DNA of 64,000 nt from Oricola nitratireducens (GCF_014904745.1 NZ_JACZCS010000004.1:1-64000); one strand, 5' to 3'; positions 34,735-47,614 are shown, counted from the first letter of the stretch. A program made the numbers and translations. The notes: generated by a model not told the origin, from the sequence alone.

Positions 34735-34880
34735 GCTCCAGCGTAAGCGATGACCGGCCGGCTGGCGGCCGCGAGGTCCGGTGCGGATGGGTAACGGCTT
34801 TGCCGGACGCGTGCAAGTGGGCAAAAACGCGCGCGAGGGAAAGGATTTGGCGTCAATCGCGCCATGATTGGAATTCCTGC

Positions 34881-36212
34881 CTAATTGCCGCCGATCGCCT
34901 GGCGGAAAGCCTCGAAAGAGGCCTTGGGTGTGCGCTTCTGGGTCTCATAATCGACATGAACCATGCCGAAGCGCTTGCCGTAGCCGAACGACCATTCGTA
35001 ATTGTCGAGCAATGACCAGCCGAAATAGCCCCTGACCGGCGCGCCGTCGGCGATGGCGCGGCGAACGGCGGCCAGATGCGTGTCGAAATAGGCGATCCGC
35101 TCGGCATCGTCGACTCGGCCGCCTTCGACGCGGTCGTCCCATGCCATGCCGTTCTCGGTGACGATGATCGGCGTGTCACTGGTGTAGTCGCGGTGAAGCC
35201 GCGTCAGGAAGCCGTGCAGGCCGTCCGGGTAGATCTCCCAGCCCATGTCGGTTTTGGGCAGCGGGCCGCGCACGGATTTGAGCGACGGCCAGGCGCTCGC
35301 CGGATCATGGGCGACGTTGGTGCGGGTGTAGTAATTGACACCAAGCCAGTCGATCGGGGCGCCAATCGCCTGCAGATCGTCCTGGTAGCCCTGCGGCATA
35401 TGGTCACCAAACGCCTCCAGGATCTCCTGCGGATACGACTTTCGCGTCAGCGCCTCGATGAACCAGCGATTGTAGAAGCCGTCATAGCGTTTCGCCGCGG
35501 CGACGTCTTCCGGCCGGTCGCTGGCCGGATTGGCGTGCTCGAAATTGAGGACGATGCCGAGGTTGGAATGACCCGCCGCGCGCATCGCCTCGAGCGCGCG
35601 GGCATGGGCCAGCAGGACGTGATGCATCGACCGCGCCGCGGCGCGGATGTCGCGCAGGCCGGGCGCGTGGATGCCCCAGAAATGGCTGAGCCAGGAAACG
35701 CACCACGGCTCGTTAATCGTCGCGGTCGCCGCCATGCGGTCGCCGATCCGCCGCATGACGATGCCGGCATAGTCGGCGAACCAGGAGGCAACGTCGCGGT
35801 TGCGCCAGCCGCCGAGGTCGGACAGCGCGGCGGGCAGGTCCCAATGATAGAGCGTCAGATAGGGCTTCAGGCCGCGTTCGAGGATCGCGTCGGCGAGCCG
35901 GTCGTAGAAATCGAGGCCCTCGGCATTGACGGATTTGCCGTCCGGCATAACCCGCGCCCAGGAGGTCGAGAAGCGGTAGGCGTCGAAACCGCCGGCGCGG
36001 ATCAGGTCGAGATCCTCGGCGTAACGGTGATAGTGGTCGCAGGCGATCGCGCCGGTTTCGGCGTTGACGACGTTTCCGGGCGTCGCGGCGAAGGTATCCC
36101 AGTGCGACGGGCCGGCGTCGCCGAAGGAGGATCCCTCGATCTGGTAGGCGGCGGTCGCCGCGCCGAACAGGAAGCCGTCGGGGAAATCCGTACGCCGGAA
36201 GGAAAAGCTCAT
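34881..36212 (-). CDS. GH1 family beta-glucosidase
   Basis: This 443-residue enzyme of glycoside hydrolase family 1 would hydrolyse beta-glucosides or related sugars (cellobiose, aryl-glucosides) in the cytoplasm, as no signal peptide is seen. The acid/base glutamate is E168 in TINEPW and the nucleophile is E353 in IVTENGMAW. The N-terminal [19 protein letters not shown] block is the family signature. It sits alone between fdxA and the S4 protein gene without a transporter, which is unusual for a GH1 gene. Confidence 0.94.
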   Translation of the reverse strand: MSFSFRRTDFPDGFLFGAATAAYQIEGSSFGDAGPSHWDTFAATPGNVVNAETGAIACDHYHRYAEDLDLIRAGGFDAYRFSTSWARVMPDGKSVNAEGLDFYDRLADAILERGLKPYLTLYHWDLPAALSDLGGWRNRDVASWFADYAGIVMRRIGDRMAATATINEPWCVSWLSHFWGIHAPGLRDIRAAARSMHHVLLAHARALEAMRAAGHSNLGIVLNFEHANPASDRPEDVAAAKRYDGFYNRWFIEALTRKSYPQEILEAFGDHMPQGYQDDLQAIGAPIDWLGVNYYTRTNVAHDPASAWPSLKSVRGPLPKTDMGWEIYPDGLHGFLTRLHRDYTSDTPIIVTENGMAWDDRVEGGRVDDAERIAYFDTHLAAVRRAIADGAPVRGYFGWSLLDNYEWSFGYGKRFGMVHVDYETQKRTPKASFEAFRQAIGGN

Positions 36213-36277
36213 CTGACCCGCCTCATGAAGCTGACTTTAACGTTGCAGTCGCCTTATCGCGGCCGAGGCGGCATGCG

Positions 36278-36664
36278 TCAATCGTCCTCGCCGGTCAATT
36301 TGTCGAGGGCGCGGCGTTCCTTCTTGGTGGGGCGGCCCGCGCCGGGCTCACGCTTGCCGGCCATCCGGTCGAGCGCGTTGTCGGCCTTCGGCAGTGGCGG
36401 CGGCGAGATGTCTTCGTAGAGCATGCGTGCTTCCGTCGCCGGTCCGCGGCGCGTGCCGCAGTCGACCACGCGATAGACGATGACCCGGCGCTCGAGCGTC
36501 ACGGTCAGGACGTCGCCCGGTTTGATCTCCTGGCTTGCCTGGGAAATCTTGTTGCCGTTGACGCGGACATGCCCGCCCTGGGCGAGTTTTGCGGCGAGCG
36601 TTCGAGATTTCGCCACGCGGGCGAAGAACAGCCACTTGTCGATGCGCTGCCTGTCAGCGCTCAT
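36278..36664 (-). CDS. S4-domain RNA-binding protein, Hsp15-like
   Basis: The 128-residue protein opens with an S4 RNA-binding fold (RIDKWLFFARVAKSRTLAAKLAQGGHVRVNGNKISQASQEIKPGDVLTV region, residues 6-55). That layout matches Hsp15/HslR, which binds 50S subunits carrying a stalled nascent chain. The C-terminus is basic (GKREPGAGRPTKKERRALDKL). It lies 12 bp downstream of the SUV3-like helicase gene on the same strand, so an RNA-related operon is likely. Confidence 0.88.
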   Translation of the reverse strand: MSADRQRIDKWLFFARVAKSRTLAAKLAQGGHVRVNGNKISQASQEIKPGDVLTVTLERRVIVYRVVDCGTRRGPATEARMLYEDISPPPLPKADNALDRMAGKREPGAGRPTKKERRALDKLTGEDD

Positions 36665-36676
36665 CCTGCCCCGGCA

Positions 36677-39772
<3,096 letters not shown>

Positions 39773-39929
39773 GATGTTCGAGTCCGGGGGATTCCGGCGC
39801 GGTATCGCCCGCGAAGGGGACCTTCATGGCTTTAACACGCCGATTCAGCAATTACAGGGTGCAAATTACGCGAAATTACGGGCTCTCCACCACTCCAGGG
39901 TTGTACAACTTAACAACCAGAACGAGTCT

Positions 39930-39952
39930 GGAACGAATCGGAGACGAATCGG
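39930..39952. repeat. Duplicated 23-bp block, copy 1
   Basis: This block begins GGAACGAATCGG and contains two GAATC sites. It matches copy 2 (40203-40225) at 21 of 23 positions. Upstream flanks are also alike (TTAAC...CAGAAC...), so the repeated unit may be about 44 bp. Confidence 0.75.
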
Positions 39953-40202
39953 AGACTCTCATAGGTTGCAGCTTTGTTCCCTACCAGATGTTGCGATTGG
40001 CATGGTCACTGCTACCAGTTCCTGAATCGCACAATTGCTATTGTGGAACAAAAGAACGGATTCCGTTAACCGGTTGGGTTCGGGCTGCTCGCCGGAATTG
40101 CCTCTCATGGTAACAGTTTGAATTCTCTCGATTATCTTCATGCTCTGTTAACCATGTCTGTTAGCGCTTCGGCAAGATTTCGTTAACGAACAGAACCGAG
40201 GC

Positions 40203-40225
40203 GGAACGAATCGGCGACGAATCAG
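40203..40225. repeat. Duplicated 23-bp block, copy 2
   Basis: The second copy of the block lies 273 bp after copy 1 in the same orientation and also begins GGAACGAATCGG. The variable positions are single bases in the spacer and near the end. Confidence 0.75.
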
Positions 40226-40339
40226 CTTTTCGACCTGTTTCCTGATTTGTTCTCACCACATGTAGCGCCTGCCGGGACGATTCAAGCACAACTTTAGCGA
40301 TTCATTGCGTAGGGGAATGTGCCGCAGGCACCGTCCACG

Positions 40340-41053
40340 TTAACCTTTGCCGCCGGATCCGGCGATGGCGGCGTCGATCAGCCGTAGCGCATCGGGGCTC
40401 GCCCACTCGGCCGGGCCGTTCATGTTGGCGATGACGCAATTTTGCGAATCGACCAGCACGGTGACCGGCAATCCGAAGGCGAGGCCTTCCTTTTTCATCG
40501 TGTTGAAGGCGCCGATTGTCGGGTCGTGAAAGAAGGAGAGGTTTTTTACGCCGATCTCGTTGAAGAACTTGCGCGGCTTTTCGTCCGATCCGCCGTCGAC
40601 GGATATCGCCACCACCTGGAAGTCGTCGCCGCCCTTTTCCGCCTGCAGCTTGTCGAGTGCTGGCATTTCCTCGCGGCAGGGCGCGCACCAGGATGCCCAG
40701 AGATTGACGAGGCGTGTCTTGCCGCCGGTATCGGCCAGTGTGAGCGGCTTGCCGTCGCCGTCATTGAAGGCAAGCGCGGAGAGGTTGTTTGCCTGGGTGC
40801 GGTTGGCCATGCCGGCGATCTCGCCGGTCAGCAACGGCTTCAGCTTTTCGCCCTCGGCGATGGCGGCCTTGCATTGTCCGCCCGAGGTGTCGCCGGCCAG
40901 CGAGCCGCCATTGCCAGAAAGCATGCCCGTGGCGTATACCCCGGCGGCGCCGGCGACGGCGCCGAGGCCAATCGCGATGGCCGCGATTTTTCCGATGGAC
41001 GGGCGGCTCCGCGCCGTCCTGGCGCTATTCGTTTCCGGGGTTTGTTCTTTCAT
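40340..41053 (-). CDS. tlpA: TlpA-like thiol:disulphide oxidoreductase
   Basis: TlpA is a membrane-anchored periplasmic thioredoxin-like reductant, in rhizobia needed for cytochrome aa3 oxidase assembly (copper-site reduction). The 237-residue protein has an N-terminal anchor (about residues 22-44) and a thioredoxin fold with the active site W122-C-A-P-C126. The family's extra cysteine near residue 61 and the late Asn-Cys pair (QNCVIAN) are also present. I use ATG 41053; an in-frame TTG at 41083 would add ten residues. Its ATG overlaps that of argH on the other strand. Confidence 0.9.
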   Translation of the reverse strand: MKEQTPETNSARTARSRPSIGKIAAIAIGLGAVAGAAGVYATGMLSGNGGSLAGDTSGGQCKAAIAEGEKLKPLLTGEIAGMANRTQANNLSALAFNDGDGKPLTLADTGGKTRLVNLWASWCAPCREEMPALDKLQAEKGGDDFQVVAISVDGGSDEKPRKFFNEIGVKNLSFFHDPTIGAFNTMKKEGLAFGLPVTVLVDSQNCVIANMNGPAEWASPDALRLIDAAIAGSGGKG

Positions 41054-42464
41054 GTCCGACGATACCAAGACCAAGGGCTCCAATCAGATGTGGGGCGGGC
41101 GGTTCGCGTCCGGCCCGGCGGCGGTCATGGAGGAAATCAACGCCTCCATCGATTACGATCGCAAACTTTTCGCGCAGGATATCGACGGCTCGATCGCCCA
41201 CGCCACGATGCTTGCCGACTGTCACATAATTTCGCAGGACGACCGGGACAAGATCGTTCACGGATTGAACACGATCCGGTCAGAGATCGAAAAGGGCGAC
41301 TTCGTCTTTTCGCGCAAGCTGGAAGACATCCACATGAATATCGAGGCGCGGCTCTCCGACCTGATCGGTCCGGCGGCCGGACGGCTGCACACGGCGCGCT
41401 CGCGCAACGACCAGGTCGCGCTCGATTTCCGCATGTGGGTGCGTGCGGAGGCGGAAAAGACCGCCGCAGCCCTCAAGGGCCTGATCGAGGCCTTTCTGGC
41501 GCGCGCCGAGGAGCATGCCGGTTCTGTCATGCCGGGCTTTACTCACTTGCAGACGGCGCAGCCGGTCACTTTCGGGCATCACTGCATGGCCTATGTCGAG
41601 ATGTTCGGCCGCGACCTTTCGCGCATGCGCGACTGCCTTGCCCGCATGAACGAATGCCCGCTCGGCGCGGCGGCGCTGGCCGGAACCGGCTTTGCCATCG
41701 ACCGGCACCAGACCGCGAAGGCGCTCGGTTTCGCCGAGCCGACGCGCAACTCGATCGACACGGTTTCCGACCGCGATTTCGCGCTGGAATTCATGGCCGC
41801 TGCCTCGATCTGCGCCACGCATCTGTCGCGGCTGGCCGAGGAGATCGTCATCTGGTCGACGCCGCAATTCGGCTTCGTCACGCTGTCGGACGCGTTTTCG
41901 ACCGGCTCGTCGATCATGCCGCAGAAGAAGAACCCGGACGCCGCCGAGCTGGTGCGCGCCAAGACCGGCCGTATCAACGGCAACCTGGTCGCGCTTCTGA
42001 CCGTGATGAAGGGCCTGCCGCTCGCCTATTCGAAGGACATGCAGGAAGACAAGGAAGCCGTCTTCGACGCTGCCGAATCGCTGGAACTGGCGATCGCCGC
42101 GATGACCGGCATGGTTTCCGACATGACCGTCAACACCAGGGCGATGAGGAAGGCGGCAGGATCCGGCTATTCAACGGCGACCGACCTTGCCGATTGGCTG
42201 GTGCGCGAACTGGGCATTCCGTTCCGCGAAGCGCATCACGTCACCGGCCGCGCCGTCGCGATGGCGGAGGCCCAGGGCAAGGGGCTGGAAAAACTGTCGC
42301 TCGACGACCTGCGCTCGATCCACGAGGGCATCACCGATGCGGTCTATTCCGTGCTGACAGTCGAGAAATCGGCGGCGAGCCGGAAAAGCTATGGCGGCAC
42401 CGCGCCGCAGGAGGTGCGCCGCCAGATCCGTGCCTGGAAAAAGAAGCTCGCCAAACTCGCCTGA
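41052..42464 (+). CDS. argH: Argininosuccinate lyase
   Basis: ArgH splits argininosuccinate into arginine and fumarate, the last step of arginine synthesis. The 470-residue product opens with the diagnostic NQMWGGRF and carries the flexible catalytic loop [12 protein letters not shown], with the catalytic serine around residues 286-287. HTAR(S)RNDQ near residue 115 is also present. The ATG shares a CATG with the divergent tlpA start codon, so there is no intergenic DNA between the two genes as annotated. Confidence 0.97.
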   Translation: MSDDTKTKGSNQMWGGRFASGPAAVMEEINASIDYDRKLFAQDIDGSIAHATMLADCHIISQDDRDKIVHGLNTIRSEIEKGDFVFSRKLEDIHMNIEARLSDLIGPAAGRLHTARSRNDQVALDFRMWVRAEAEKTAAALKGLIEAFLARAEEHAGSVMPGFTHLQTAQPVTFGHHCMAYVEMFGRDLSRMRDCLARMNECPLGAAALAGTGFAIDRHQTAKALGFAEPTRNSIDTVSDRDFALEFMAAASICATHLSRLAEEIVIWSTPQFGFVTLSDAFSTGSSIMPQKKNPDAAELVRAKTGRINGNLVALLTVMKGLPLAYSKDMQEDKEAVFDAAESLELAIAAMTGMVSDMTVNTRAMRKAAGSGYSTATDLADWLVRELGIPFREAHHVTGRAVAMAEAQGKGLEKLSLDDLRSIHEGITDAVYSVLTVEKSAASRKSYGGTAPQEVRRQIRAWKKKLAKLA

Positions 42465-42556
42465 ACGGCACGCGGGCAGGGGTGTTCATTTGCGCGCTGC
42501 CGCGCTAGGAAATTTCCGGCCCGCGTGGCGGGTCGAAGCGGAACAGGTTGACGACG

Positions 42557-42733
42557 ATGGGTGTTACCGGGATCAAGCGCATTCTTCTCCTTGCGGCGCT
42601 CGCGACGAGCCTCGCCGCCTGCGGCCGTGCCGGCGATCCGGAACTGCCCCCGGCTGCCGCGGCCGCCCAGAAGGCCAAACAGCCGGGTGCGCCGGCTGAA
42701 GACAAGCCCTTCATCCTCGATCCGCTGATCTGA
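42557..42733 (+). CDS. lptM: LptM-like small lipoprotein
   Basis: This 58-residue product has a short signal with lipobox LAACG, followed by GRAGDPELPP, the conserved start of LptM/YifL. LptM stabilises LptD at the outer membrane in enterobacteria; the rhizobial homologue is assumed similar. The C-terminus is Ala/Pro/Lys-rich and ends FILDPLI. It lies between argH and lysA, the usual place in this order. Confidence 0.8.
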   Translation: MGVTGIKRILLLAALATSLAACGRAGDPELPPAAAAAQKAKQPGAPAEDKPFILDPLI

Positions 42734-42758
42734 CGATTTCCTGACGCGAGCCAAGCCG

Positions 42759-44024
42759 GTGAACCATTTCGACTATCGTGACGGCGTTCTCTACGCCGAG
42801 GACGTGCCGCTGGCGGATATCGCCGCATCGGTCGGCACGCCGTTCTATTGCTATTCCACCGCGACGCTGGAGCGGCACTACCGCGTCTTCGCCGAGGCCT
42901 TCGCCGATATCGATGCGCTCGTTTGTTACGCGATGAAGGCGAATTCCAACCAGGCGGTGCTGACGACGCTGGCGAAGCTCGGGTCCGGCGCCGATGTCGT
43001 TTCGGAAGGCGAATTGCGGCGCGCGCTTGCTGCCGGCATCCCGCCGGAAAAGATCCTGTTCTCCGGCGTCGGCAAGACCGCGCAGGAAATGGATTTCGCG
43101 CTCGCAGCGGATATCCACTGCTTCAACGTCGAATCCGAGCCGGAACTGGAACTGCTTTCGGCGCGCGCCGCCGCTGCCGGCAGGACCGCGCCAGTGTCGC
43201 TGCGCATCAATCCGGACGTCGATGCCAAGACGCATCACAAGATCTCGACCGGCAAGAAGGGCGACAAGTTCGGCATTTCTTGGCTCCGGGCGCGCGATGT
43301 CTATCGCCGCGCCGCCGAGCTGCCGGGCCTGCGCGTCTCCGGCATCGATATGCATATCGGCAGCCAGATCACCGAACTGCAGCCCTTCGATGACGCGTTC
43401 AGGCTGCTGACCGAACTGGTCGAGCAGTTGCGCGCCGACGGCCACGCCATCGATCACGTCGATCTCGGCGGCGGTCTCGGCATTCCCTACAAAAACGACA
43501 ATGCGCCGCCGCCGCTGCCGGCCGCCTATGGCGAGATCGTCAAGAAGCATATCCGGCCGCTCGGCGTCACGGCCGTGTTCGAGCCCGGCCGCATGATCGC
43601 CGGAAACGCCGGCATCCTCGTCACCTCGGTGATCTATGTGAAGCAAGCGGACGAGAAAAATTTCGTCATCGTCGACGCGGCGATGAACGACCTGATCCGA
43701 CCGACGCTCTATGACGCCTGGCACGAGGTCTTTCCCGTGAAGGATGCGGGTCCCGACAGCGCGCGGATGCGCGCGGATATCGTCGGTCCGGTCTGCGAAT
43801 CGGGCGATTTTCTCGCCAAGGACCGCGACATGGCGCGCGTCGAGGCGGGCGACATGCTCGTGTTCGGCTCGGCCGGCGCCTATGGCGCGGTTCAGGCGGG
43901 CACCTACAATTCGCGGCTGCTGGTGCCGGAGGTGATCGTTCGGGGCGACCGGTTCCATGTCGCCCGGCGGCGGCCGACCTATGAGGATCTGATCGGGCTC
44001 GACAGCGTGCCCGACTGGTTCTGA
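42759..44024 (+). CDS. lysA: Diaminopimelate decarboxylase
   Basis: LysA decarboxylates meso-diaminopimelate to lysine using PLP. The 421-residue protein has the PLP lysine K60 in YAMKANSN, the glycine-rich GGGLGIPY loop near residue 238, and the CESGDFLAKDR block near residue 345, which includes the active-site cysteine. GTG 42759 is 25 bp after the lptM stop. It is likely co-transcribed with argH and lptM. Confidence 0.97.
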   Translation: MNHFDYRDGVLYAEDVPLADIAASVGTPFYCYSTATLERHYRVFAEAFADIDALVCYAMKANSNQAVLTTLAKLGSGADVVSEGELRRALAAGIPPEKILFSGVGKTAQEMDFALAADIHCFNVESEPELELLSARAAAAGRTAPVSLRINPDVDAKTHHKISTGKKGDKFGISWLRARDVYRRAAELPGLRVSGIDMHIGSQITELQPFDDAFRLLTELVEQLRADGHAIDHVDLGGGLGIPYKNDNAPPPLPAAYGEIVKKHIRPLGVTAVFEPGRMIAGNAGILVTSVIYVKQADEKNFVIVDAAMNDLIRPTLYDAWHEVFPVKDAGPDSARMRADIVGPVCESGDFLAKDRDMARVEAGDMLVFGSAGAYGAVQAGTYNSRLLVPEVIVRGDRFHVARRRPTYEDLIGLDSVPDWF

Positions 44025-44131
44025 GCGGGATTATCCCCAACGGCTGACATATCCGTGAACGGTATCCGGCGATTTTCGCCTCGTCTTTGCCACGAAGAAT
44101 GCTACCTTCTGGGCATGTAGAGATGAGGCGC

Positions 44132-46693
44132 ATGGCAGTCGAGACCGAGCATTCCGCCCCGCATACGCTTTCGCGCAGGCTCCGGCTTGCCCGGACGGCG
44201 ACCTATGCCGCCATCGTGGCCGAGCGGCTGCTGCCGCGGCTGTTGCCGCTGGCAGGGGTTGTCGCTCTTTTCATGATCCTGTCCTGGTTCGGCGTCTTCC
44301 GCGCAGTCGGCGACGTGGCGCGTATCGCGATCGCCGCCGGGCTCGGCCTTGCCGCGCTGGCGAGCCTGTGGCCGCTGAGAAGCATGCGGCTGCCGTCGCC
44401 CTACGAGATCGACCGGCGGCTCGAAAACGAAAACGCGCTTCCGCACGCGCCGATCACGGCGCAGGACGACACGCTTTCCGCCGGCGCCGGCGACAGGTTC
44501 GCCGCTGCGCTCTGGCGCGAGCACCAGCGCCGCATGGCCAGCCGGATCGACGGGCTGCACGGCGCCGGCGCCAAGACGGACATTCCCGCGCGTGATCCCT
44601 ATGCGCTGCGTGCCGCCGTCGCCCTGCTGGCCGTCGTCGCGTTCGCCTGGTCCTTCGGCAGCACAGGCGGCCGCCTCGGCGACGCGTTCCGCAGCCACAG
44701 CGCCACGGAGGCGTTGCCGCCGCGCATCGATGCCTGGATCACGCCGCCTTCCTATACCGGTATCGCGCCGATCTTCCTGACCTCGGACCAGAATGCGCAA
44801 AAGACGGACTTCACGGTGCCGGAGGGCAGTATCGCTGTCGTGCGCATTGCAGGGGGAAGCGGGCTCGAAACCGTCACCTGGCCGGCGCCCGAAACGCCGC
44901 TTAGCACAAGCGCCGGCGAGGGCCAGCCGCAGGCGGCCCTGTCGCGGCGGTTCGAGGTCACGCTCGACAGTTCCGGCGAATTGGCGGTTTCCGGCGACGG
45001 CGACACACTGCGCGACTGGTCGTTCACGGTCTTGCCCGACAACGCGCCGACGATCACGTTCGCCAAGGACCCGACCCGGGCCGCCAACGGCACGATGACG
45101 GTCGAATACTATGCGCTCGACGATTACCGCGTCGCCAAGGCGCGGGGCATCGTGGCGCTTGCCGACAAGCAGCACGAGGGCGCACATCCGCTCTACGAAG
45201 CGCCGGAGGTGCCGCTGTCGCTGCCGCGCCGGTCGTCCGAGGACGGCGCCGCCAAGACGATGCGCGATCTCGGCGAGCATCCCTGGGCGGGTGCGCGGGT
45301 GAAGATGACGCTGGAGGCCGAGGACGACCGCGGCCAGACCGGGCGCAGCGAAACGAAGACCTTCGTTCTGCCGGGCCGGCCCTTCGCCAATCCGCTTGCG
45401 CGCGCGATCATCGAGCAGCGGCGCAACCTGGCGCTCGACGCCAATGCGGCGCCCGACATCGTCGACGTTCTCGACACGCTGATGCTCTACCCGGAAGAGA
45501 CGATCAAGAACGCCAGCTACTTTCTCGGCCTGATCACGGCGCGTGCCCGGCTTCGGGAAGCAGAGGGCAATGACGACGCGTTGCGCGGCGTCGTCGACTA
45601 TATGTGGGAGCTGGCGCGCACGATCGAGGACGGCAACCTGTCGGATGCGGAAAAGCGGCTGCAGGCGGCCCAGCAGGCGCTGAAGGACGCGCTCGAAAAC
45701 GGCGCGTCGGACGAGGAAATCGAGCAATTGATGTCCGAGCTGCGCGACGCGATGCAGGAATATATGCGCGAACTCGCCCGCCAGATGGAGAACAATCCCG
45801 ATCTCGCCCGGCAGATGCCGTCGGAAAACATGCAGCAGATGAACATGCAGGATCTGCAGGACATGCTCGACAAGATCGAGGAACTCGCCAAGAACGGCGC
45901 GCGCAATCAGGCGCAGGATCTCCTGTCGCAGCTACAGGACATGATGAACAATCTGCAGATGGGCCAGCACCGGATGCAGCAGGGCGACCAGCAGAGCCAG
46001 GCCCAGCAGCAGATGAACGAGCTCGGCGAAATCCTGCGCCGCCAGCAGGAACTGATGAACGAAACCTATCGGCAGAACCGCCGCGGCGAGGGCCAGGACG
46101 GTCAGCAAGGCCAGCAGCAGGGTCCGGGTCAGCAGGGCGAGCAAGGCCAGATGGGCCAGCAGGGTCCCGGTCAGAACGGCCAGCAATTCGGTCAAAACGG
46201 CAGTGGCCAGGGCCTGCAGGGGCTCGCGCCCGGCCAGCAGGGGCTGCGCGACCGGCTCGACCAGTTCATGGACGGCTTGCGCGGCATGGGCATCAATCCG
46301 GGCAACGAATTCGGCGACGCCGGGCGCTCGATGGGAGAGGCCGGACAGGCGCTCGAACAGGGCGAGGGCGATCAGGCCTTCTCCAGCCAGGGCGAGGCGA
46401 TGGATGCGCTGAGGCGCGGCGCCGACAACATGATGCAGCAGATGCAGCAGGCGATGGACGGCGGCAACGGGGCGACCCAGCCCGGCGGCAACCGCAACGG
46501 CCTCGACCGCGATCCGCTCGGGCGGCCGCAGCGTTCGGCCGGGCCGGATTTCGGCGAATCGGTGAAGGTCCCCGACGAAATCGACATCCGCCGCGCCCGC
46601 GAGATCCTCGAGGCGATCCGCAAACGTCTCGGCAACGCGCTGTCGCCGCAGCTCGAGAAGGACTATCTCGAGCGGCTGCTGGAACTGAACTGA
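44132..46693 (+). CDS. Large membrane protein of the DUF4175 (TIGR02302) family
   Basis: The 853-residue protein has about three membrane helices in the first 190 residues (near 28-48, 53-75 and 170-190), a long periplasmic central region, and then a highly Gln/Asn/Met/Gly-rich stretch (about residues 550-790). The last 55 residues form a compact conserved end with DEIDIRRAREILEAIRKRLG. No function is established. I chose ATG 44132 after a GAGG; ATG 44123 and an earlier in-frame ATG are alternatives. It follows lysA after 107 bp. Confidence 0.82.
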   Translation: MAVETEHSAPHTLSRRLRLARTATYAAIVAERLLPRLLPLAGVVALFMILSWFGVFRAVGDVARIAIAAGLGLAALASLWPLRSMRLPSPYEIDRRLENENALPHAPITAQDDTLSAGAGDRFAAALWREHQRRMASRIDGLHGAGAKTDIPARDPYALRAAVALLAVVAFAWSFGSTGGRLGDAFRSHSATEALPPRIDAWITPPSYTGIAPIFLTSDQNAQKTDFTVPEGSIAVVRIAGGSGLETVTWPAPETPLSTSAGEGQPQAALSRRFEVTLDSSGELAVSGDGDTLRDWSFTVLPDNAPTITFAKDPTRAANGTMTVEYYALDDYRVAKARGIVALADKQHEGAHPLYEAPEVPLSLPRRSSEDGAAKTMRDLGEHPWAGARVKMTLEAEDDRGQTGRSETKTFVLPGRPFANPLARAIIEQRRNLALDANAAPDIVDVLDTLMLYPEETIKNASYFLGLITARARLREAEGNDDALRGVVDYMWELARTIEDGNLSDAEKRLQAAQQALKDALENGASDEEIEQLMSELRDAMQEYMRELARQMENNPDLARQMPSENMQQMNMQDLQDMLDKIEELAKNGARNQAQDLLSQLQDMMNNLQMGQHRMQQGDQQSQAQQQMNELGEILRRQQELMNETYRQNRRGEGQDGQQGQQQGPGQQGEQGQMGQQGPGQNGQQFGQNGSGQGLQGLAPGQQGLRDRLDQFMDGLRGMGINPGNEFGDAGRSMGEAGQALEQGEGDQAFSSQGEAMDALRRGADNMMQQMQQAMDGGNGATQPGGNRNGLDRDPLGRPQRSAGPDFGESVKVPDEIDIRRAREILEAIRKRLGNALSPQLEKDYLERLLELN

Positions 46694-46696
46694 GGC

Positions 46697-47062
46697 TTAG
46701 GCCGCCAGCGCCTTCGAGACGGCCTGGCGGATTTCGGCCAGCGTGAACGGCTTCTGCACCACGTCGACGATGATCTTTTCGACATCGCGGGCGCGTTCGC
46801 GCTGCTCGGCATAGCCGGTCATCAGCAGGATCTTCTGATCGGGGAAATTCTTGGCGATCTCGCGCGCCATGGCGATGCCGTCCATCGCCGGCATGCGGAT
46901 ATCGGAGAGGACGAGGTCGTAGCCGCCATTGCTCGCGATGACTTTTTCCAGCCCGGTGTCGCCGTCGTCGGCCTGCTCGACGGCATGGCCGTCGATCTGC
47001 AGGGCGCGCGCGGTGAAGGCGCGGACGGAATCATCGTCCTCGACGATCAGGATCGATGCCAT
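46697..47062 (-). CDS. Single-domain response regulator, CpdR-like
   Basis: This 121-residue protein is only a receiver domain: acidic pocket E8-D9-D10, phosphoacceptor D54 in VLSDIRMP, a Thr in LMTGYAE and the conserved Lys in QKPF near residue 103. No output domain is present. In rhizobia such stand-alone receivers include CpdR, which directs ClpXP proteolysis of cell-cycle regulators; this one could be CpdR2 but I cannot confirm the paralogue. Its ATG overlaps the stop of hpt, so they are translationally coupled. Confidence 0.85.
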   Translation of the reverse strand: MASILIVEDDDSVRAFTARALQIDGHAVEQADDGDTGLEKVIASNGGYDLVLSDIRMPAMDGIAMAREIAKNFPDQKILLMTGYAEQRERARDVEKIIVDVVQKPFTLAEIRQAVSKALAA

Positions 47063-47610
47063 CACGCGTCTCCGGCAACGATGCCGACGAAGGGAAGTTC
47101 GCGGAACGCGTGGCCGACATCCATGCCGTAGCCGACGACGAAATGGTCCGGGCATTCGAAGCCGACGAAATCGGGCTGCAACGGCGTATCGGCCTGGCGG
47201 CGCATCGACTTGTCGAGCAGGACGGCGACGCCGACGCTCCTGGCGCCGCGTTCGAGCATCAGATCGCGGGCAAATGTCAGCGTGCGGCCGGATTCGAGAA
47301 TGTCGTCGACGAGCAGGATATCGCGGTCGCTGACATCGCTGTCGACATCGCGCAGGATCTTCACCTCGCCGGCTTCCGTGCCGGCGCCGTAGGTCGACAG
47401 CATGATGAATTCCACGTCCGGCTCCATGCCGGCGTCGTGCATGGCGCGCACCAGGTCGGCGGAAAAGATGAAGGAGCCTTTCAGGACCGAGATCACGAGC
47501 AGGTCGCGATAGTCGCGCGCGGCGATTTCCTTGGCGAGTTCGAGATTGCGCGCTGCAATGGTGGAGGCGGAATAGAGAACCTCTATCCGCTTGCCCCGTA
47601 CGACCGGCAT
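47062..47610 (-). CDS. hpt: Hypoxanthine phosphoribosyltransferase
   Basis: Hpt salvages hypoxanthine (and guanine) to IMP/GMP using PRPP. The 182-residue protein has the PRPP-binding motif DILLVDDILESGRT (residues 97-110) and the flexible loop region around STYGAGTEAGEVK near residues 72-84. Its stop overlaps the start of the receiver protein gene. With purH in the same window, it completes de novo and salvage routes to IMP. Confidence 0.95.
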   Translation of the reverse strand: MPVVRGKRIEVLYSASTIAARNLELAKEIAARDYRDLLVISVLKGSFIFSADLVRAMHDAGMEPDVEFIMLSTYGAGTEAGEVKILRDVDSDVSDRDILLVDDILESGRTLTFARDLMLERGARSVGVAVLLDKSMRRQADTPLQPDFVGFECPDHFVVGYGMDVGHAFRELPFVGIVAGDA

Positions 47611-47614
47611 GATG

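Larger units (their letters stand above)
39773..40339. other. 567-bp relatively AT-rich non-coding region dense in GANTC sites and palindromes
   Basis: I see no convincing gene here. Counting by eye, GANTC sites start at 39762, 39780, 39790, 39842, 39924, 39935, 39946, 39954, 40024, 40059, 40208, 40219, 40279 and 40299 (the first lies just inside the helicase gene). There is an 11-bp tandem repeat at 39933-39954, four GTTAAC hexamers (40065, 40147, 40182 and 40339), a TTCGTTAACGAA palindrome near 40180, and hairpin-like repeats such as CACAAT-TGCT-ATTGTG near 40030. It separates the helicase gene from tlpA. Confidence 0.7.

Noticed and set aside
39933-39954. Tandem 11-bp repeat considered as a CRISPR array
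   Set aside because: The repeat is too short, there are only two copies, and there are no spacers of regular length or cas genes.
39959-40141. A 60-codon minus-strand reading frame in the AT-rich spacer
   Set aside because: No clear ribosome site, no family and a composition expected for non-coding DNA. I left the region as non-coding.
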